Below are positions 24,797-33,861 of a stretch of 36,264 bases of DNA, piece by piece. A program made the translations under genes and the position numbers. The stretch is taken from assembly GCF_023684405.1 (NCBI RefSeq), contig NZ_JAGSOI010000023.1, positions 1 to 36,264 of the forward strand. Direction: 5' to 3'. The stretch's first letter is position 1, and each line of letters opens with the position of its first letter. Source of the DNA: Methanococcoides seepicolus. GTDB lineage: Archaea; Halobacteriota; Methanosarcinia; Methanosarcinales; Methanosarcinaceae. The notes beneath the pieces are model-generated. The model made no database searches and was not told where the DNA came from. It saw only the letters and a program-made list of their open reading frames with translations.

Positions 24797-26218
24797 TTAA
24801 TCTTTGAGTGCCTCAACAAGTAACTCGCGTGCCTGACGTGCATCTGCACGTCCTTTCGTCTTTTTCATGACCTGCCCAACAAGGAAATTGAGGGATTTTT
24901 CCGCCCCACCAAGATAATCCTGAACAGCAGCTTCGTTCTCCGCAATCGTTTCAGAAACGGCCTCTGTTACGACATCGCCTTTCACCTTAAGGAGACCTTT
25001 TTCAGTAACGACCTCCATTGGAGTGCCGCCATTATCAAGGATAGTCCTTATGACATCAACTGCGCTCTGCTCTGTGACCTTATCCTCGCCCACAAGCTTG
25101 ATGATCTCAATGATATCGTCAGTTGTGAACGAATCGACACTCAGGTCCCTGTAGTTCAGCTCACCCTTGAGCACATCTGCAACCCAGGTACCTGCCACAC
25201 GAGGGTCTATCGCCGCTGCAACCACCTCATAGAAATCCGCCACACGAATATCAGATGTCAGTGCCTTTGCGTGCATCTCGGTAATATCGTACTCTGAGAT
25301 CAGCCTGGCACGTTTTGCATCAGGCAGTTCAGGCAGCTCCTCGCGGATAGCAGGAGCCCAGTCAGAAACCCTCATAGGAACGAGGTCAGGTTCAGGGAAA
25401 TAGCGATAGTCATGTTCGCCTTCCTTGGTCCTCATGGAGATAGTAACTCCCCTTGCCTCATCGAAGTGACGGGTTTCCATTACGACCTCGCCACCCCTTC
25501 TCAAAAGATTCTTCTGGCGCATGATCTCGTAGAGGATAGCACGTTCTGCACCCTTATGGGATGAGATGTTCTTGACCTCTGCCCTCTGGCCACCCATGAC
25601 AGAAACATTGGCATCCACCCTCATGGAACCTTCGAGGTCGCCATTGAACACATCAAGGTAATCAAGGATATTTCTCAACTTATCGAGGTATCTGCGTGCC
25701 TCTTTAGGACTTCTCATATCCGGCTCTGAAACGATCTCTATAAGGGCCATTCCTGAACGATTATAATCAATAAGGGTTCCCTTCGATTTCTCAATACTGC
25801 CCATGTGAATGAGCTTACCCGGGTCTTCCTCCATATGTGCACGTGTGATCCTCACCACATGCTCCCCATCCTCACCCTCGATAACGACCTTGCCGTTCCC
25901 GACTATAGGGAAATCGTACTGGGTCGTCTGGAAACCTTTTGGAAGGTCAGGGTAGTAATAGTTCTTCCTGTGGAACTGGGTCTGCTCCACAACTTCGCAG
26001 TTAAGGGCCATCCCTATCTTAATAGCAGATTCAACCGCTCTCTTGTTGATAACAGGAAGTGCCCCGGGAAGCCCCATACAGACCGGACAGACATGGGTGT
26101 TCGGCTCAGCATCATGATATTGCGTGGAACAACCACAGAACATCTTGGTATTGAGATTGTTCAACTGAACGTGGACCTCCAGCCCTACCATAACGCCATC
26201 CGGATTCTCATATACCAT
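24797..26218 (-). CDS. gatB: Asp-tRNA(Asn)/Glu-tRNA(Gln) amidotransferase subunit B
   Basis: The tRNA-binding and kinase subunit of GatCAB, which corrects mischarged Asp-tRNA(Asn) (and Glu-tRNA(Gln) where GatDE is absent). The 473-residue protein begins with VGLEVHVQLN, has paired cysteines for zinc (CGCS and CPVCMG), the LPKGFQTTQYDFPI region, EDPGKLIH and the GSMRVDANVS block, then the C-terminal helical and YqeY-like tail (NFLVGQVMKKTKGRADARQARELL). The start lies directly after the gatA stop, with GGAGGTGG as its ribosome binding site. In archaea that also carry GatDE the main job is expected to be Asn-tRNA synthesis. Confidence 0.95.
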   Translation of the reverse strand: MVYENPDGVMVGLEVHVQLNNLNTKMFCGCSTQYHDAEPNTHVCPVCMGLPGALPVINKRAVESAIKIGMALNCEVVEQTQFHRKNYYYPDLPKGFQTTQYDFPIVGNGKVVIEGEDGEHVVRITRAHMEEDPGKLIHMGSIEKSKGTLIDYNRSGMALIEIVSEPDMRSPKEARRYLDKLRNILDYLDVFNGDLEGSMRVDANVSVMGGQRAEVKNISSHKGAERAILYEIMRQKNLLRRGGEVVMETRHFDEARGVTISMRTKEGEHDYRYFPEPDLVPMRVSDWAPAIREELPELPDAKRARLISEYDITEMHAKALTSDIRVADFYEVVAAAIDPRVAGTWVADVLKGELNYRDLSVDSFTTDDIIEIIKLVGEDKVTEQSAVDVIRTILDNGGTPMEVVTEKGLLKVKGDVVTEAVSETIAENEAAVQDYLGGAEKSLNFLVGQVMKKTKGRADARQARELLVEALKD

Positions 26219-27646
26219 TTAAGCCACCTCCCCAGGTCTTGCTTTATTATGATCGGTATTCTTCTCGAAAGAATATGCCGCACGAATAAGGGTTGCTTCA
26301 TCGAAATGATTTCCTATGATCTGTAAACCTACAGGCAGACCATCAGAAGAACCACATGGAACCGAGATACACGGAACTCCGGCAAGGTTCATCGGAACAG
26401 TGTTCACATCGGTCAGGTATTGGGACAATGGGTCCTCCACCTTCTCACCGATCTTGAATGCAGGCAACGGCATCGTAGGAGCCATTAGAACATCGAAATT
26501 TGCAAATGCCCTTTCAAAGTCCTGCTTTACGAGGGTTCGCACTTGCAGTGCCTTAAGGTAATACTTATCCTGATATCCTGCAGACAACGCATACGTTCCA
26601 AGAAGGATCCTGCGCTGCACTTCTTTGCCAAAGTTCTCTGCGCGTGTCCTTGATGCCATAACATGCCAGTTCTCACCATCGTTCCTCGGACCGTAGCGAG
26701 TACCATCGAAACGTGCAAGATTGGATGAAGCTTCGCTCATGGCTATGGTATAGTAAGCTGCAAGTGCATACTTCGTGTTCGGCATAGAGACATTCTCCCA
26801 GGAAGCGCCCATTTCCTCGTACTTGTTGATCGCATCCCACACAGCCTTCTCGGTACCGCTGTCAACGCCTTCGCCGAAATATTCATCCGGCACACCGATC
26901 TTAAGACCCTTCACATCATCGACCAGTGCAGCCTGATGATCGATCTTTTTATCAATGGAAGTACTGTCACGGGCATCATACCCGCCGATCACATCCATGA
27001 CGGCTGCGATATCCCCCACACAGGTCGCCATGGGACCTATCTGTTCGAGGGAATTCGCATATGAGATCAGGCCATAACGTGAAACTGCACCATAGGTCGG
27101 TTTAAGACCTACAACGCCACAGAACGCAGCCGGACATCTTACAGAACCGCCTGTATCGGAACCAAGGGAAATAGGAGCTTCACCTGCTGCAACCACTGCG
27201 GCACTGCCACCGGAAGAACCTCCAGGAACTCTTTCATGGTCCCAGGGATTAAGAGTGACACCATAGCAGCTTGACTCGGTGGATGTACCCATGGCAAACT
27301 CGTCCATGTTAGTCTTGCCTAGGATAACCGCGCCAGCCTCTTTCAATCTCTCGATAACATGTGCATCATAAGGAGGAACATAACCTTCCAGTATCTTCGA
27401 ACTGCACGTTGTTGCAAGCCCTTTTGTAGAAATGTTATCCTTGATAGCAATAGGAACCCCGGCAAGAGGACCAGCGACTTCACCTTTATCGACCATCTTT
27501 GCAGTATCCAGTGCACCATCAGAGGTACAAGTGTATCCATTGATACTACTTTTTCCGATGAGCTCAAGGTATGAAGCGGTCACTTCTTCTGCGGAGGTCG
27601 CAGCAATTTTCTCTTTAACATCTGAAATGCTTAACCATTTAGTCAT
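26219..27646 (-). CDS. gatA: Asp-tRNA(Asn)/Glu-tRNA(Gln) amidotransferase subunit A
   Basis: The amidase subunit that releases ammonia from glutamine or asparagine for GatB. In the 475-residue protein the Ser-cisSer-Lys triad is in place: K69 in PIAIKDN, S144 in GGSSGGSAA and S168 in SDTGGSVR. The ATG at 27646 is chosen; a GAGGTGGAG ribosome binding site lies just upstream and the four codons before it (from 27658) overlap gatC for no reason. gatC, gatA and gatB follow each other tightly on the minus strand, in order of transcription C-A-B. Confidence 0.95.
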   Translation of the reverse strand: MTKWLSISDVKEKIAATSAEEVTASYLELIGKSSINGYTCTSDGALDTAKMVDKGEVAGPLAGVPIAIKDNISTKGLATTCSSKILEGYVPPYDAHVIERLKEAGAVILGKTNMDEFAMGTSTESSCYGVTLNPWDHERVPGGSSGGSAAVVAAGEAPISLGSDTGGSVRCPAAFCGVVGLKPTYGAVSRYGLISYANSLEQIGPMATCVGDIAAVMDVIGGYDARDSTSIDKKIDHQAALVDDVKGLKIGVPDEYFGEGVDSGTEKAVWDAINKYEEMGASWENVSMPNTKYALAAYYTIAMSEASSNLARFDGTRYGPRNDGENWHVMASRTRAENFGKEVQRRILLGTYALSAGYQDKYYLKALQVRTLVKQDFERAFANFDVLMAPTMPLPAFKIGEKVEDPLSQYLTDVNTVPMNLAGVPCISVPCGSSDGLPVGLQIIGNHFDEATLIRAAYSFEKNTDHNKARPGEVA

Positions 27647-27654
27647 TCTCCACC

Positions 27655-27936
27655 TCAAATGATCCTAGGCGCTTTGATATAGCCGTCCTTTTCTTCAGCA
27701 GTGTTCGTCAGCACATCTTTCTGGTCAAGTGACGGTGTGACAACGTCCTCCCTGAATACGTTCATGATATCTGCCACATGGTATGTAGGTTCGACACCGT
27801 CAGTGTCCACTTCGTCAAGCTGACCAAAATAATCCAATACAGAACTTAACTTCACAGCGTAGTCTTCTGCCTCTGCATCATCTATCTCGATGCGAGCAAG
27901 CCATCCTACGTGTTCTACCTCGTCTTTTGTGATCAT
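27655..27936 (-). CDS. gatC: Asp-tRNA(Asn)/Glu-tRNA(Gln) amidotransferase subunit C
   Basis: The 93-residue stabilising subunit that wraps around GatA and GatB. It has the typical [20 protein letters not shown] start, the [21 protein letters not shown] helix and linker (Asp-Thr-Asp-x-Val-Glu-Pro) and an RED-V motif before the extended C-terminus. GAGGAA precedes the ATG. First gene of the gatCAB operon; its promoter must lie in the spacer to 28090, where a GGGGC-CAACT-GCCCC hairpin (28032-28046) is also seen. Confidence 0.93.
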   Translation of the reverse strand: MITKDEVEHVGWLARIEIDDAEAEDYAVKLSSVLDYFGQLDEVDTDGVEPTYHVADIMNVFREDVVTPSLDQKDVLTNTAEEKDGYIKAPRII

Positions 27937-28101
27937 AAGGAATTCCTCAGTAATTGGAATAATAAAACATAGTGTGTTCTAATATGACTGATAGAAATCA
28001 AGTACATAATATTAATATGTTGGGTTGATACGGGGCCAACTGCCCCATCAGGTCATGCCTATAATATGATGAGCATGCGCACCAAATCATTGATTAGATA
28101 A

Positions 28102-28109
28102 TATATAAG
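28102..28109 (+). promoter_or_regulatory. TATA box of a small plus-strand gene
   Basis: TATATAAG within ATAATATATAAGT predicts initiation near 28130 and a leader of about 30 bases to the ATG at 28163. Confidence 0.45.
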
Positions 28110-28162
28110 TAGTAGCATGACTGACTGTTAATTAGGAATGGAAAGAAAAGGTGGTACTTACC

Positions 28163-28264
28163 ATGAGAACATCGAACTTCAAACTGGAACTTGTGGATTC
28201 CATATGGGGAACCATTAAACTTTCTTTTGTGGAAGTTGAAGATAAGGACGAAAAGCCCCCTTGA
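28163..28264 (+). CDS. Candidate 33-residue small protein
   Basis: ATG at 28163 to TGA at 28262-28264 encodes RTSNFKLELVDSIWGTIKLS followed by an acidic FVEVEDKDEKPP tail. Support comes from a strong TATA box at 28102 and AGGTGG at 28149-28154 before the ATG. It has the look of a small beta-hairpin protein with a charged tail. A direct repeat TGACGCAG (two copies about 16 bases apart) follows the stop. No family recognised; the length alone makes this uncertain. Confidence 0.4.
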   Translation: MRTSNFKLELVDSIWGTIKLSFVEVEDKDEKPP

Positions 28265-28397
28265 CGCAGACTTGCTCTGACGCAGGCGCATAACAAAAGC
28301 ATAATGATATTGTGAAATAAGGACGAAATAAAAAAAATCCATTCAGGAAATTTCCCGAACAGATGGTCTCACAGGATGAGTTGTAACAAGATATCGA

Positions 28398-28538
28398 TCA
28401 CAGCATATCCTGCACCTTATCTATTTTAAAAAGACTACTGCGGTCCATTTTGCCATCTGTACTTATATTTATAGAAAACGCCAGTGTAGAATCACTGTTC
28501 TCGACCGGCTGTAAATATAGCAAGGTCATATCTTCCAT
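28398..28538 (-). CDS. Small protein, 46 aa, tandem paralogue of the 55-aa protein upstream
   Basis: Codes for EDMTLLYLQPVENSDSTLAF, then INISTDGKMDRSSLFKI and a KVQDML tail. GGTGAT lies three bases before the ATG and GAGGAGG a little further up. Its core aligns without gaps after FS to the neighbour at 28583-28750: LLY, then 11-12 residues, FS, five residues, DG, three residues, R, then L-(Y/F)-(R/K)-I. This agreement of two independent frames is the main evidence that both are genes. I do not recognise the family. It follows the paralogue by 44 bases on the same strand. Confidence 0.6.
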   Translation of the reverse strand: MEDMTLLYLQPVENSDSTLAFSINISTDGKMDRSSLFKIDKVQDML

Positions 28539-28582
28539 GTTATCACCATCTTTTCAAACCTCCTCATTTTATAATACCCCCA

Positions 28583-28750
28583 TTAATTGGACCTATTGTA
28601 GCCATGCCCGGAATAAATGCGATACAATCGATTTCTTTTGACGCTGCCATCCTCTTTCACTATAGACGAGAAGACAACCGCAGGATCAATTCCCTTTTGT
28701 GGACTATACAGCAAGACATTGTTCAAAAGATTTTCACATTTCTCAACCAT
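28583..28750 (-). CDS. Small protein, 55 aa, tandem paralogue of the 46-aa protein downstream
   Basis: The ATG at 28750 has a strong GGAGGGG site upstream and starts VEKCENLLNNVLLYSPQKGI, followed by DPAVVFSSIVKEDGSVKRNR and a LYRIYSGHGYNRSN tail. In-frame codons upstream to 28780 are run-through. The core (LLY...FS-x5-DG-x3-R-x2-LYRI) matches the 46-residue neighbour, which lacks the N-terminal helix and the long tail. A single cysteine and no membrane segment suggest a small cytoplasmic beta-rich protein. Function unknown. Confidence 0.6.
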   Translation of the reverse strand: MVEKCENLLNNVLLYSPQKGIDPAVVFSSIVKEDGSVKRNRLYRIYSGHGYNRSN

Positions 28751-28968
28751 AGTATTACCCCTCCAAATACTGAATTTCATCCCAGCTACTTTTAAAAGCA
28801 GTACAGGAAAACCTAAAAGGCAGGGAATATGGATTTACGCTTTGTAAGTATCCACAGACCCCCAAACTAACCTTAAAACTAAGTTAGCTATCTCAGTATA
28901 AATAGTATTGTAAATGGATAACTATTATTATCTATGAGAATAACATATCATGCAATATATTCAAACAA

Positions 28969-29814
28969 TTACAAAGAGATAAAGACGATAGCCACCAGAG
29001 CCAGAACCACACCCATCCATTGCTTCAGAGCAAGCCTTTCCTTCAGGAAGATCCATGCAAGCAACACAGTGCTGCCGGGATAAAGAGATGCAATGACCGT
29101 GGCGATATCGACCCTTCCTATCTGGGAGGCAAGTGCAAAGAAAAGATTTCCCCCTGCATCGAATATTCCTGCAAGGATGATCAACGGAAGGGCTCCACGA
29201 GTGGGGATGCCCCGGGATCTTGTGAGAATTGAGATCAGCAGTATAGTTATGACCGAAGATAACTTTGCAACAGTAAGAGGCCAGAATACAGCATCCTCAC
29301 TGAACATATCAACTGAAATAAAGAAGATACCAAAACCTACCCCTGCCAACAGAGGTAGCACAATGTCCTGCCTTCTTATGTCACCGTTGTCATCACTGCT
29401 GCTTATCAGCCACATTGCTACAAGGGCTACCATGAACCCCGCCATCTGATAGACCGAAGGCAACCCTTCCTTAATAGCACCATATATCACCGGCAAAGCT
29501 ACCGTGATGATCGCAGAGACAGGAGCAACCACTCCCATCTTTCCCTGCGAAAGGGCACGGTATAAAAAGACAAGACCAAGGCTTCCTGCCACACCTGCAA
29601 CAAAGCCCCAGAAGATACCACCACCCCGTGGGAACTGTTCTGAGAAAACGATGGCCAGTATTGGAAGCAGTATCAGACCTACAGCCTGCATTAGAATTAC
29701 AACAGAGTACTCACTGGTACGCTTTGAAGCAAAACCTCCTCCGAAATCAGCCGCACCCCATGCTGCAGCGGAAGCAAGACCTAAGAGAATGACAAGGAAT
29801 TCAGCGGGGATCAT
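28969..29814 (-). CDS. EamA/DMT-superfamily transporter
   Basis: A 281-residue integral membrane protein with about ten helices in two repeated EamA halves (about 1-140 and 145-281), the layout of drug/metabolite transporters. The first half has AAAWGAADFGGGFASKR, LVFLYRALSQGKMGVVAPVSAII, and the second LFFALASQIGRVDIATVIASLYPGSTVLLAWIFLKERLALKQ, with the conserved glycine/proline pair and the E-R just before the last helix. The substrate cannot be inferred; members export amino acids, sugars or drugs. It diverges from hcp across a 215-bp promoter region. Confidence 0.87.
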   Translation of the reverse strand: MIPAEFLVILLGLASAAAWGAADFGGGFASKRTSEYSVVILMQAVGLILLPILAIVFSEQFPRGGGIFWGFVAGVAGSLGLVFLYRALSQGKMGVVAPVSAIITVALPVIYGAIKEGLPSVYQMAGFMVALVAMWLISSSDDNGDIRRQDIVLPLLAGVGFGIFFISVDMFSEDAVFWPLTVAKLSSVITILLISILTRSRGIPTRGALPLIILAGIFDAGGNLFFALASQIGRVDIATVIASLYPGSTVLLAWIFLKERLALKQWMGVVLALVAIVFISL

Positions 29815-29954
29815 TTTAGTAACTCCTGATAAAGCATCGGGCCTTTCCGGCTAAATTCCCTCATTTCTATAAATAGATTCTCACAAGCGAAAAACAAAGA
29901 ATCGATACCAGTACATTGTTCATTGATAGCAGGTATCAAACAGGAAACTGGTCC

Positions 29955-30003
29955 TTTATATAGCAGTATCATTAATGTAGTTAATATCCTAATGATACTT
30001 AAC
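29955..30003 (+). promoter_or_regulatory. hcp promoter with an operator-like near-palindrome at the expected start site
   Basis: TTTATATAG at 29955-29963 is a good TATA box. GTTAATATC (29980-29988) and GATACTTAAC (29994-30003) are inverted arms with one extra base, centred about 30 bases downstream of the TATA, on the expected transcription start. GGAG precedes the ATG at 30030. A repressor bound here would block initiation. Confidence 0.45.
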
Positions 30004-30029
30004 TGATGCAGCAAAAAGGAGAGAACAAA

Positions 30030-31718
30030 ATGTATTGCTATCAATGCGAAGAAACCATAAACGGACAATCCTGTACCAAAGCCGGAGCATGTGGAAAGAC
30101 AGCGGATGTCGCAGACCTCCAGGACCAACTTATATACGTCCTCAAGGGGATCGCATATTATAATCAGAAAGCAAGAGAGAATGGGATCAAAGACAAAAAT
30201 GTCGATAGTTTCCTCATGAAAGGACTATTCTCAACTGTCACTAACACCAATTTCAGTTCAAGTGATTTTAATAAGTTCATCACGGAAGGCATCTCACTGA
30301 GAGAAAGCATCAAAAAGAACCTCACAACAAGGAACATCGACCTTGGAGAAACAAAGGACCTGTCCTTTGGTGAAAAGGTAAAAGCAACTCTTGGGGTAAG
30401 CCATCCGGAGACAAGGTTCACCATCCCGGAAGCTGCGATCATCAATACTGAAACATTGAAGACAGCAAGCGTGGGAGTTCTTACCACCCAGAACGAAGAC
30501 ATCAGGTCCCTCAGGGAGCTACTGGTCTATGGCCTGAAAGGTCTGGCTGCATATGCACACCACGCAGAAGTCCTTGGATACACCGATGAGACACTATCCG
30601 AATTCGCTGAAAAGGCACTTGCTTCAACCCTTGATGACAGCCTGAGCGTTGACGACCTTGTGGGACTTGTTCTCGAATGTGGCAAATATGGTGTCAATGT
30701 CATGGCACTTCTTGACAAAGCGAACACGTCCACCTACGGCAATCCTGAACCAACGGAAGTTTTCCTCGGCACAAGGGACAATCCGGGCATCCTCATCAGT
30801 GGACACGACCTTAAGGACATGGAGCAGTTGCTCAAACAGACCGAAGGCACAGGTGTCGATGTTTATACCCACGGCGAGATGCTTCCTGCAAACTACTATC
30901 CCGCATTCAAGAAATATGACCACTTTGTCGGAAACTATGGCGGTTCATGGTGGAGCCAGAAGAGCGAATTCGAAAAGTTCAATGGACCCATACTCATGAC
31001 AACCAACTGTCTTGTTCCTCCAAAGGCCAGTTACATCAACAAAGTTTACACCACAAGCGTAGTCGGTTTCGATGGGGTCAAACACATCGATGCTAAAGAG
31101 GATGGTACAAAGGACTTCTCCGCCATCGTGGACCAGGCAATTGCATGCCAGCCCCCTGAACAGCTTGAAGACGGTACTATCGTCGGAGGATTTGCACACG
31201 CTGCAGTTCTCTCTGTGGCAGATAAGGTCATCGAAGCTGTAAAGGGCGGAAAGATCACACGCTTTATTGTCATGGCGGGCTGTGACGGAAGGCATAAGGA
31301 AAGGGATTACTACACCAAATTTGCAGAAGCCCTTCCTGAAAGTGCGGTCATACTGACAGCAGGTTGTGCAAAATACCGTTACAACAAACTGAACCTTGGC
31401 GACATCGATGGGATCCCAAGGGTTCTGGACGCAGGACAGTGTAATGACTCGTATTCCCTTGTGGTCATTGCACAGAAGCTTGCCGAAGCTTTCGGTCTTG
31501 AGGACATAAACGACCTGCCGGTATCATACAACATCGCATGGTACGAACAAAAAGCAGTACTTGTATTGCTTGCACTGCTCCACCTCGGTGTCAAGAACAT
31601 AACCCTTGGACCTACACTGCCTGCATTTGTGTCCCCGAATGTCCTCAACGTCCTCGTTGAGAACTTTAACATCTCCCCCAACACAACAGTTGAAGAGGAT
31701 CTGAAGAGGCTGCTCTAA
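30030..31718 (+). CDS. hcp: Hydroxylamine reductase / hybrid-cluster protein
   Basis: A cytoplasmic iron-sulfur-oxygen protein tied to nitric oxide and hydroxylamine detoxification. The ATG at 30030 gives 562 residues. The N-terminal cysteines C3, C6, C14 and C20 (CYQC...SCTKAGAC) have C-x2-C-x7-C-x5-C spacing, typical of the [4Fe-4S] classes rather than the C-x2-C-x11-C form of facultative bacteria. Hybrid-cluster ligands lie in a GHDLKDME His/Glu segment, [29 protein letters not shown] and DAGQCNDSY. Full length with both helical bundles suggests class I rather than the shorter archaeal class III. GGAG at 30018 supports the ATG over an upstream one at 30006. Monocistronic, followed by a T-rich stretch. 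Confidence 0.93.
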   Translation: MYCYQCEETINGQSCTKAGACGKTADVADLQDQLIYVLKGIAYYNQKARENGIKDKNVDSFLMKGLFSTVTNTNFSSSDFNKFITEGISLRESIKKNLTTRNIDLGETKDLSFGEKVKATLGVSHPETRFTIPEAAIINTETLKTASVGVLTTQNEDIRSLRELLVYGLKGLAAYAHHAEVLGYTDETLSEFAEKALASTLDDSLSVDDLVGLVLECGKYGVNVMALLDKANTSTYGNPEPTEVFLGTRDNPGILISGHDLKDMEQLLKQTEGTGVDVYTHGEMLPANYYPAFKKYDHFVGNYGGSWWSQKSEFEKFNGPILMTTNCLVPPKASYINKVYTTSVVGFDGVKHIDAKEDGTKDFSAIVDQAIACQPPEQLEDGTIVGGFAHAAVLSVADKVIEAVKGGKITRFIVMAGCDGRHKERDYYTKFAEALPESAVILTAGCAKYRYNKLNLGDIDGIPRVLDAGQCNDSYSLVVIAQKLAEAFGLEDINDLPVSYNIAWYEQKAVLVLLALLHLGVKNITLGPTLPAFVSPNVLNVLVENFNISPNTTVEEDLKRLL

Positions 31719-31763
31719 GCCTTTTCTTCATTTTCACATCCCATTCATTTCATCCATCCATTA

Positions 31764-31783
31764 CTTCCTTTTTTATTTTTATA
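31764..31783 (+). terminator. T-rich terminator region after hcp
   Basis: A pyrimidine-rich stretch after the hcp stop ends in CTTCCTTTTTTATTTTTATA, about 45-65 bases downstream. There is no stable hairpin, in line with intrinsic U-tract termination in archaea. Confidence 0.45.
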
Positions 31784-31846
31784 GCATATCAGAAAGTTTC
31801 ACTAATTCTTTTATACTAACATCGACCAATTTATTAAAGTGAGAAA

Positions 31847-32197
31847 ATGTTCAACTTGACCAATTACAACAAAAACTTGATGATACTACTTCTTATTGTA
31901 GCCACACTGTTCACGATGATCGGAGCTGCAATGGTGCTGTTAGACTATAATTACTACAATGGTCTGCAATACCTTGTAACAGCAGTAGCTTTCTTTACAA
32001 CAGCGTATATTATCAAAGTCGGAAAACTGGATATAGAGATTGCTACGGACAGCAAACGCACCCAATTCATAGCAGGCCTTATGATCACAGTTGTTGCCCT
32101 GAACATTACATTTGTCGCCCTGAGCATTAAAGGGCTTTTTTGGGCGGTAGGAATTGCCGTATTCATAATAAGTATATATAACATCTACAAAAAGTGA
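31847..32197 (+). CDS. Four-helix membrane protein of unknown function
   Basis: A 116-residue protein with four evenly spaced hydrophobic helices (NLMILLLIVATLFTMIGAAM; YLVTAVAFFTTAYIIKVG; FIAGLMITVVALNITFVALS; FWAVGIAVFIISIYNIY) and short charged loops, ending in a basic IYKK tail. GTGAG lies four bases before the ATG. No domain recognised. Downstream, 90 bases away, is the radical SAM gene on the same strand. A similar, smaller two-helix protein that also ends in IYKK is found at 33652. Confidence 0.7.
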   Translation: MFNLTNYNKNLMILLLIVATLFTMIGAAMVLLDYNYYNGLQYLVTAVAFFTTAYIIKVGKLDIEIATDSKRTQFIAGLMITVVALNITFVALSIKGLFWAVGIAVFIISIYNIYKK

Positions 32198-32287
32198 AAT
32201 GCTTCAATTGACGATAACTTTCGAAAAACTGATATATCCCAGTGGCAATAGCCAGTGAAGCATAAAACATAAAAATGGCGATCAACG

Positions 32288-33271
32288 ATGAAACCTGAAA
32301 TAAAAGCTGAACTCCTTGCTATTGGAAGCCTTGACATAGAACAATCCCTTCTGGGTAAGATAACAGTACCTACTGCCGGTCCCGGAGCAGGGAAAACGGC
32401 TTTTTTCTTCCGTTCAGGCGACCAGAGGGTCAGACTTGCTTTGAACAAGGATTCCCCACTCAAAGCAGTTGAAGAAGGAAATGAGATAGTCATATTGAAA
32501 GATGGAAAAGAACTTGCAAGAGGGCAGATAGAGGATGAGCTTATTCACTGCCCTGACCAGGCATACATCAACATGACAGAGAAGTGCATCTACGATTGTA
32601 AGTTCTGTCCGGTCCCTAAACTTAACGGCAAAGTGAAGACAATAGAAGAGATAACAGAGCTTATAGGGAAGGCGAATGCCAGCGGTAAGATGAAAGCCAT
32701 TTCGATAACATCCGGAGTGGACGAATCAGCGGAAAAGGAACTCGAAAGAGCACTGGAAGTCATTGATGCTGTTAAGGAGTACAACGTACCCATAGGTGTT
32801 TGCATCTATGCAACCTCGGATTCTAACAAAAGATTGAAAGCTGCCGGCGTGGACGAAATAAAATATAATGTCGAAACAATGGACAGACCGATCTATAGGG
32901 AGGTCTGCGGGGACCAGGACCTTGAGCCGATACTGGATGCACTAAGGGAAGCTGTGGAAGTGTTCGGCAAGAACAAGGTCTGTGCGAATTTTCTAATCGG
33001 TCTTGGGGAAACCGATGAAAGTGTTGAAAGAGGAATACGTGAGCTGGCTGCAATCGGAGTTGTACCCATATTGAGACCTGCGAGCAAACATCCATTGCGT
33101 GAGGGAGAAGTGTTCATTGAAAGACCTTCAAAGGAAAGGTTGCTCAAGCTTACAAAGATGCTTCGGGAAGTACTGGACGAATACGGACTCCGTGCTGACA
33201 CTTTCAAAACAATGTGCCTTCCATGCACAGGCTGTGACCTGAATCCACACAGTGACCTCGTAGAAGAATAA
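32288..33271 (+). CDS. Radical SAM protein with an extra C-terminal cysteine motif, function unassigned
   Basis: A 327-residue radical SAM enzyme. The cluster-binding C-x3-C-x2-C is C100, C104, C107 (MTEKCIYDCKFCPVPK), followed by SITSGVDES as the glycine/SAM motif, VPIGVCIYATSD, KYNVETMDRPIY and FLIGLGETDESVERGI, which resemble the biotin synthase/lipoyl synthase group. The N-terminal 95 residues form an unusual extension (VRLALNKDSPLKAVEEGNEI) with no clear family. The C-terminus carries C310, C313 and C316 (MCLPCTGCD), a C-x2-C-x2-C that could bind a second cluster. It is not Mmp10, whose cysteine pattern differs, and I see no other biotin gene. The downstream 103-residue gene starts 14 bases after the stop and is probably co-transcribed. 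Confidence 0.82.
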   Translation: MKPEIKAELLAIGSLDIEQSLLGKITVPTAGPGAGKTAFFFRSGDQRVRLALNKDSPLKAVEEGNEIVILKDGKELARGQIEDELIHCPDQAYINMTEKCIYDCKFCPVPKLNGKVKTIEEITELIGKANASGKMKAISITSGVDESAEKELERALEVIDAVKEYNVPIGVCIYATSDSNKRLKAAGVDEIKYNVETMDRPIYREVCGDQDLEPILDALREAVEVFGKNKVCANFLIGLGETDESVERGIRELAAIGVVPILRPASKHPLREGEVFIERPSKERLLKLTKMLREVLDEYGLRADTFKTMCLPCTGCDLNPHSDLVEE

Positions 33272-33284
33272 CTTAAAGGGTGCC

Positions 33285-33596
33285 ATGACAAATGAACAAA
33301 ATGGTGCCACATTCGAGGCATCCATAGAAATGACCGAGAAGGACCTTGAATTTGCAAAACCTCCAATATCAGTGGAGACCATAGTTAGCACATTTAAGAA
33401 GTATGACCTTCGATACATTGTCATTTTTGCGGATAACATGTTCTATGTTGCTCAACAGGACCTGCAGCCATATCATCCCATGTATGTAGATGACTCATAT
33501 CCCGAAGACATTGAACTGATATTCGATCTTATGACCGTTGAGAGAATACGGAAAATTGAATACATCAACGGAGTGCTCAAAAGAAGAACATCCTGA
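33285..33596 (+). CDS. Small protein of unknown function downstream of the radical SAM gene
   Basis: A 103-residue soluble protein with a TIVSTFKKYDLRYIVIFADN strand-helix segment followed by an acidic, aromatic stretch (QPYHPMYVDDSYPEDIELIF) and a basic end (GVLKRR). GGGTG lies just before the ATG. The 14-base gap to the radical SAM stop suggests co-transcription, so it may be a partner or substrate of that enzyme; this is only an inference from position. No family recognised. Confidence 0.65.
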   Translation: MTNEQNGATFEASIEMTEKDLEFAKPPISVETIVSTFKKYDLRYIVIFADNMFYVAQQDLQPYHPMYVDDSYPEDIELIFDLMTVERIRKIEYINGVLKRRTS

Positions 33597-33651
33597 TGCT
33601 TGAGGACACGATAAGATATAATACCGATAAGTTACAAACATTAAGAACAAC

Positions 33652-33861
33652 ATGATCGAAAAATTATACAAGAGACCTACTACATACGTTGTTATAATCG
33701 GATTGATCTTAACAGTGTACCTATTCAGTACCTTATTGAATTTTGCGGATGAAGGTAACCTTGTAATGGTACTATTGACAAGTGTTTCCATAGGAATTGT
33801 AGCATTCTTCATTACAAGGACCTTAAGCCACCAGAAACAGATCGATATTTACAAAAAATGA
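33652..33861 (+). CDS. Two-helix small membrane protein (69 aa)
   Basis: ATG at 33652 encodes 69 residues with two helices, YVVIIGLILTVYLFSTLLNF and VMVLLTSVSIGIVAFFIT, and a charged C-terminus ending in QKQIDIYKK. A TATA-like AGATATAATAC lies near 33612-33622, about 30-40 bases upstream, which supports a separate short transcript. No ribosome binding site is clear. Same strand as the radical SAM cluster. Function unknown. Confidence 0.55.
   Translation: MIEKLYKRPTTYVVIIGLILTVYLFSTLLNFADEGNLVMVLLTSVSIGIVAFFITRTLSHQKQIDIYKK

Noticed and set aside
28260-28292. TGACGCAG direct repeats as a possible CRISPR remnant
   Set aside because: Only two 8-bp copies without a conserved spacer length or cas genes.
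28094-28342. An 82-codon minus-strand frame
   Set aside because: It lies antisense to a region with a good plus-strand TATA box and ribosome binding site, and its translation is aromatic-rich with no family features.
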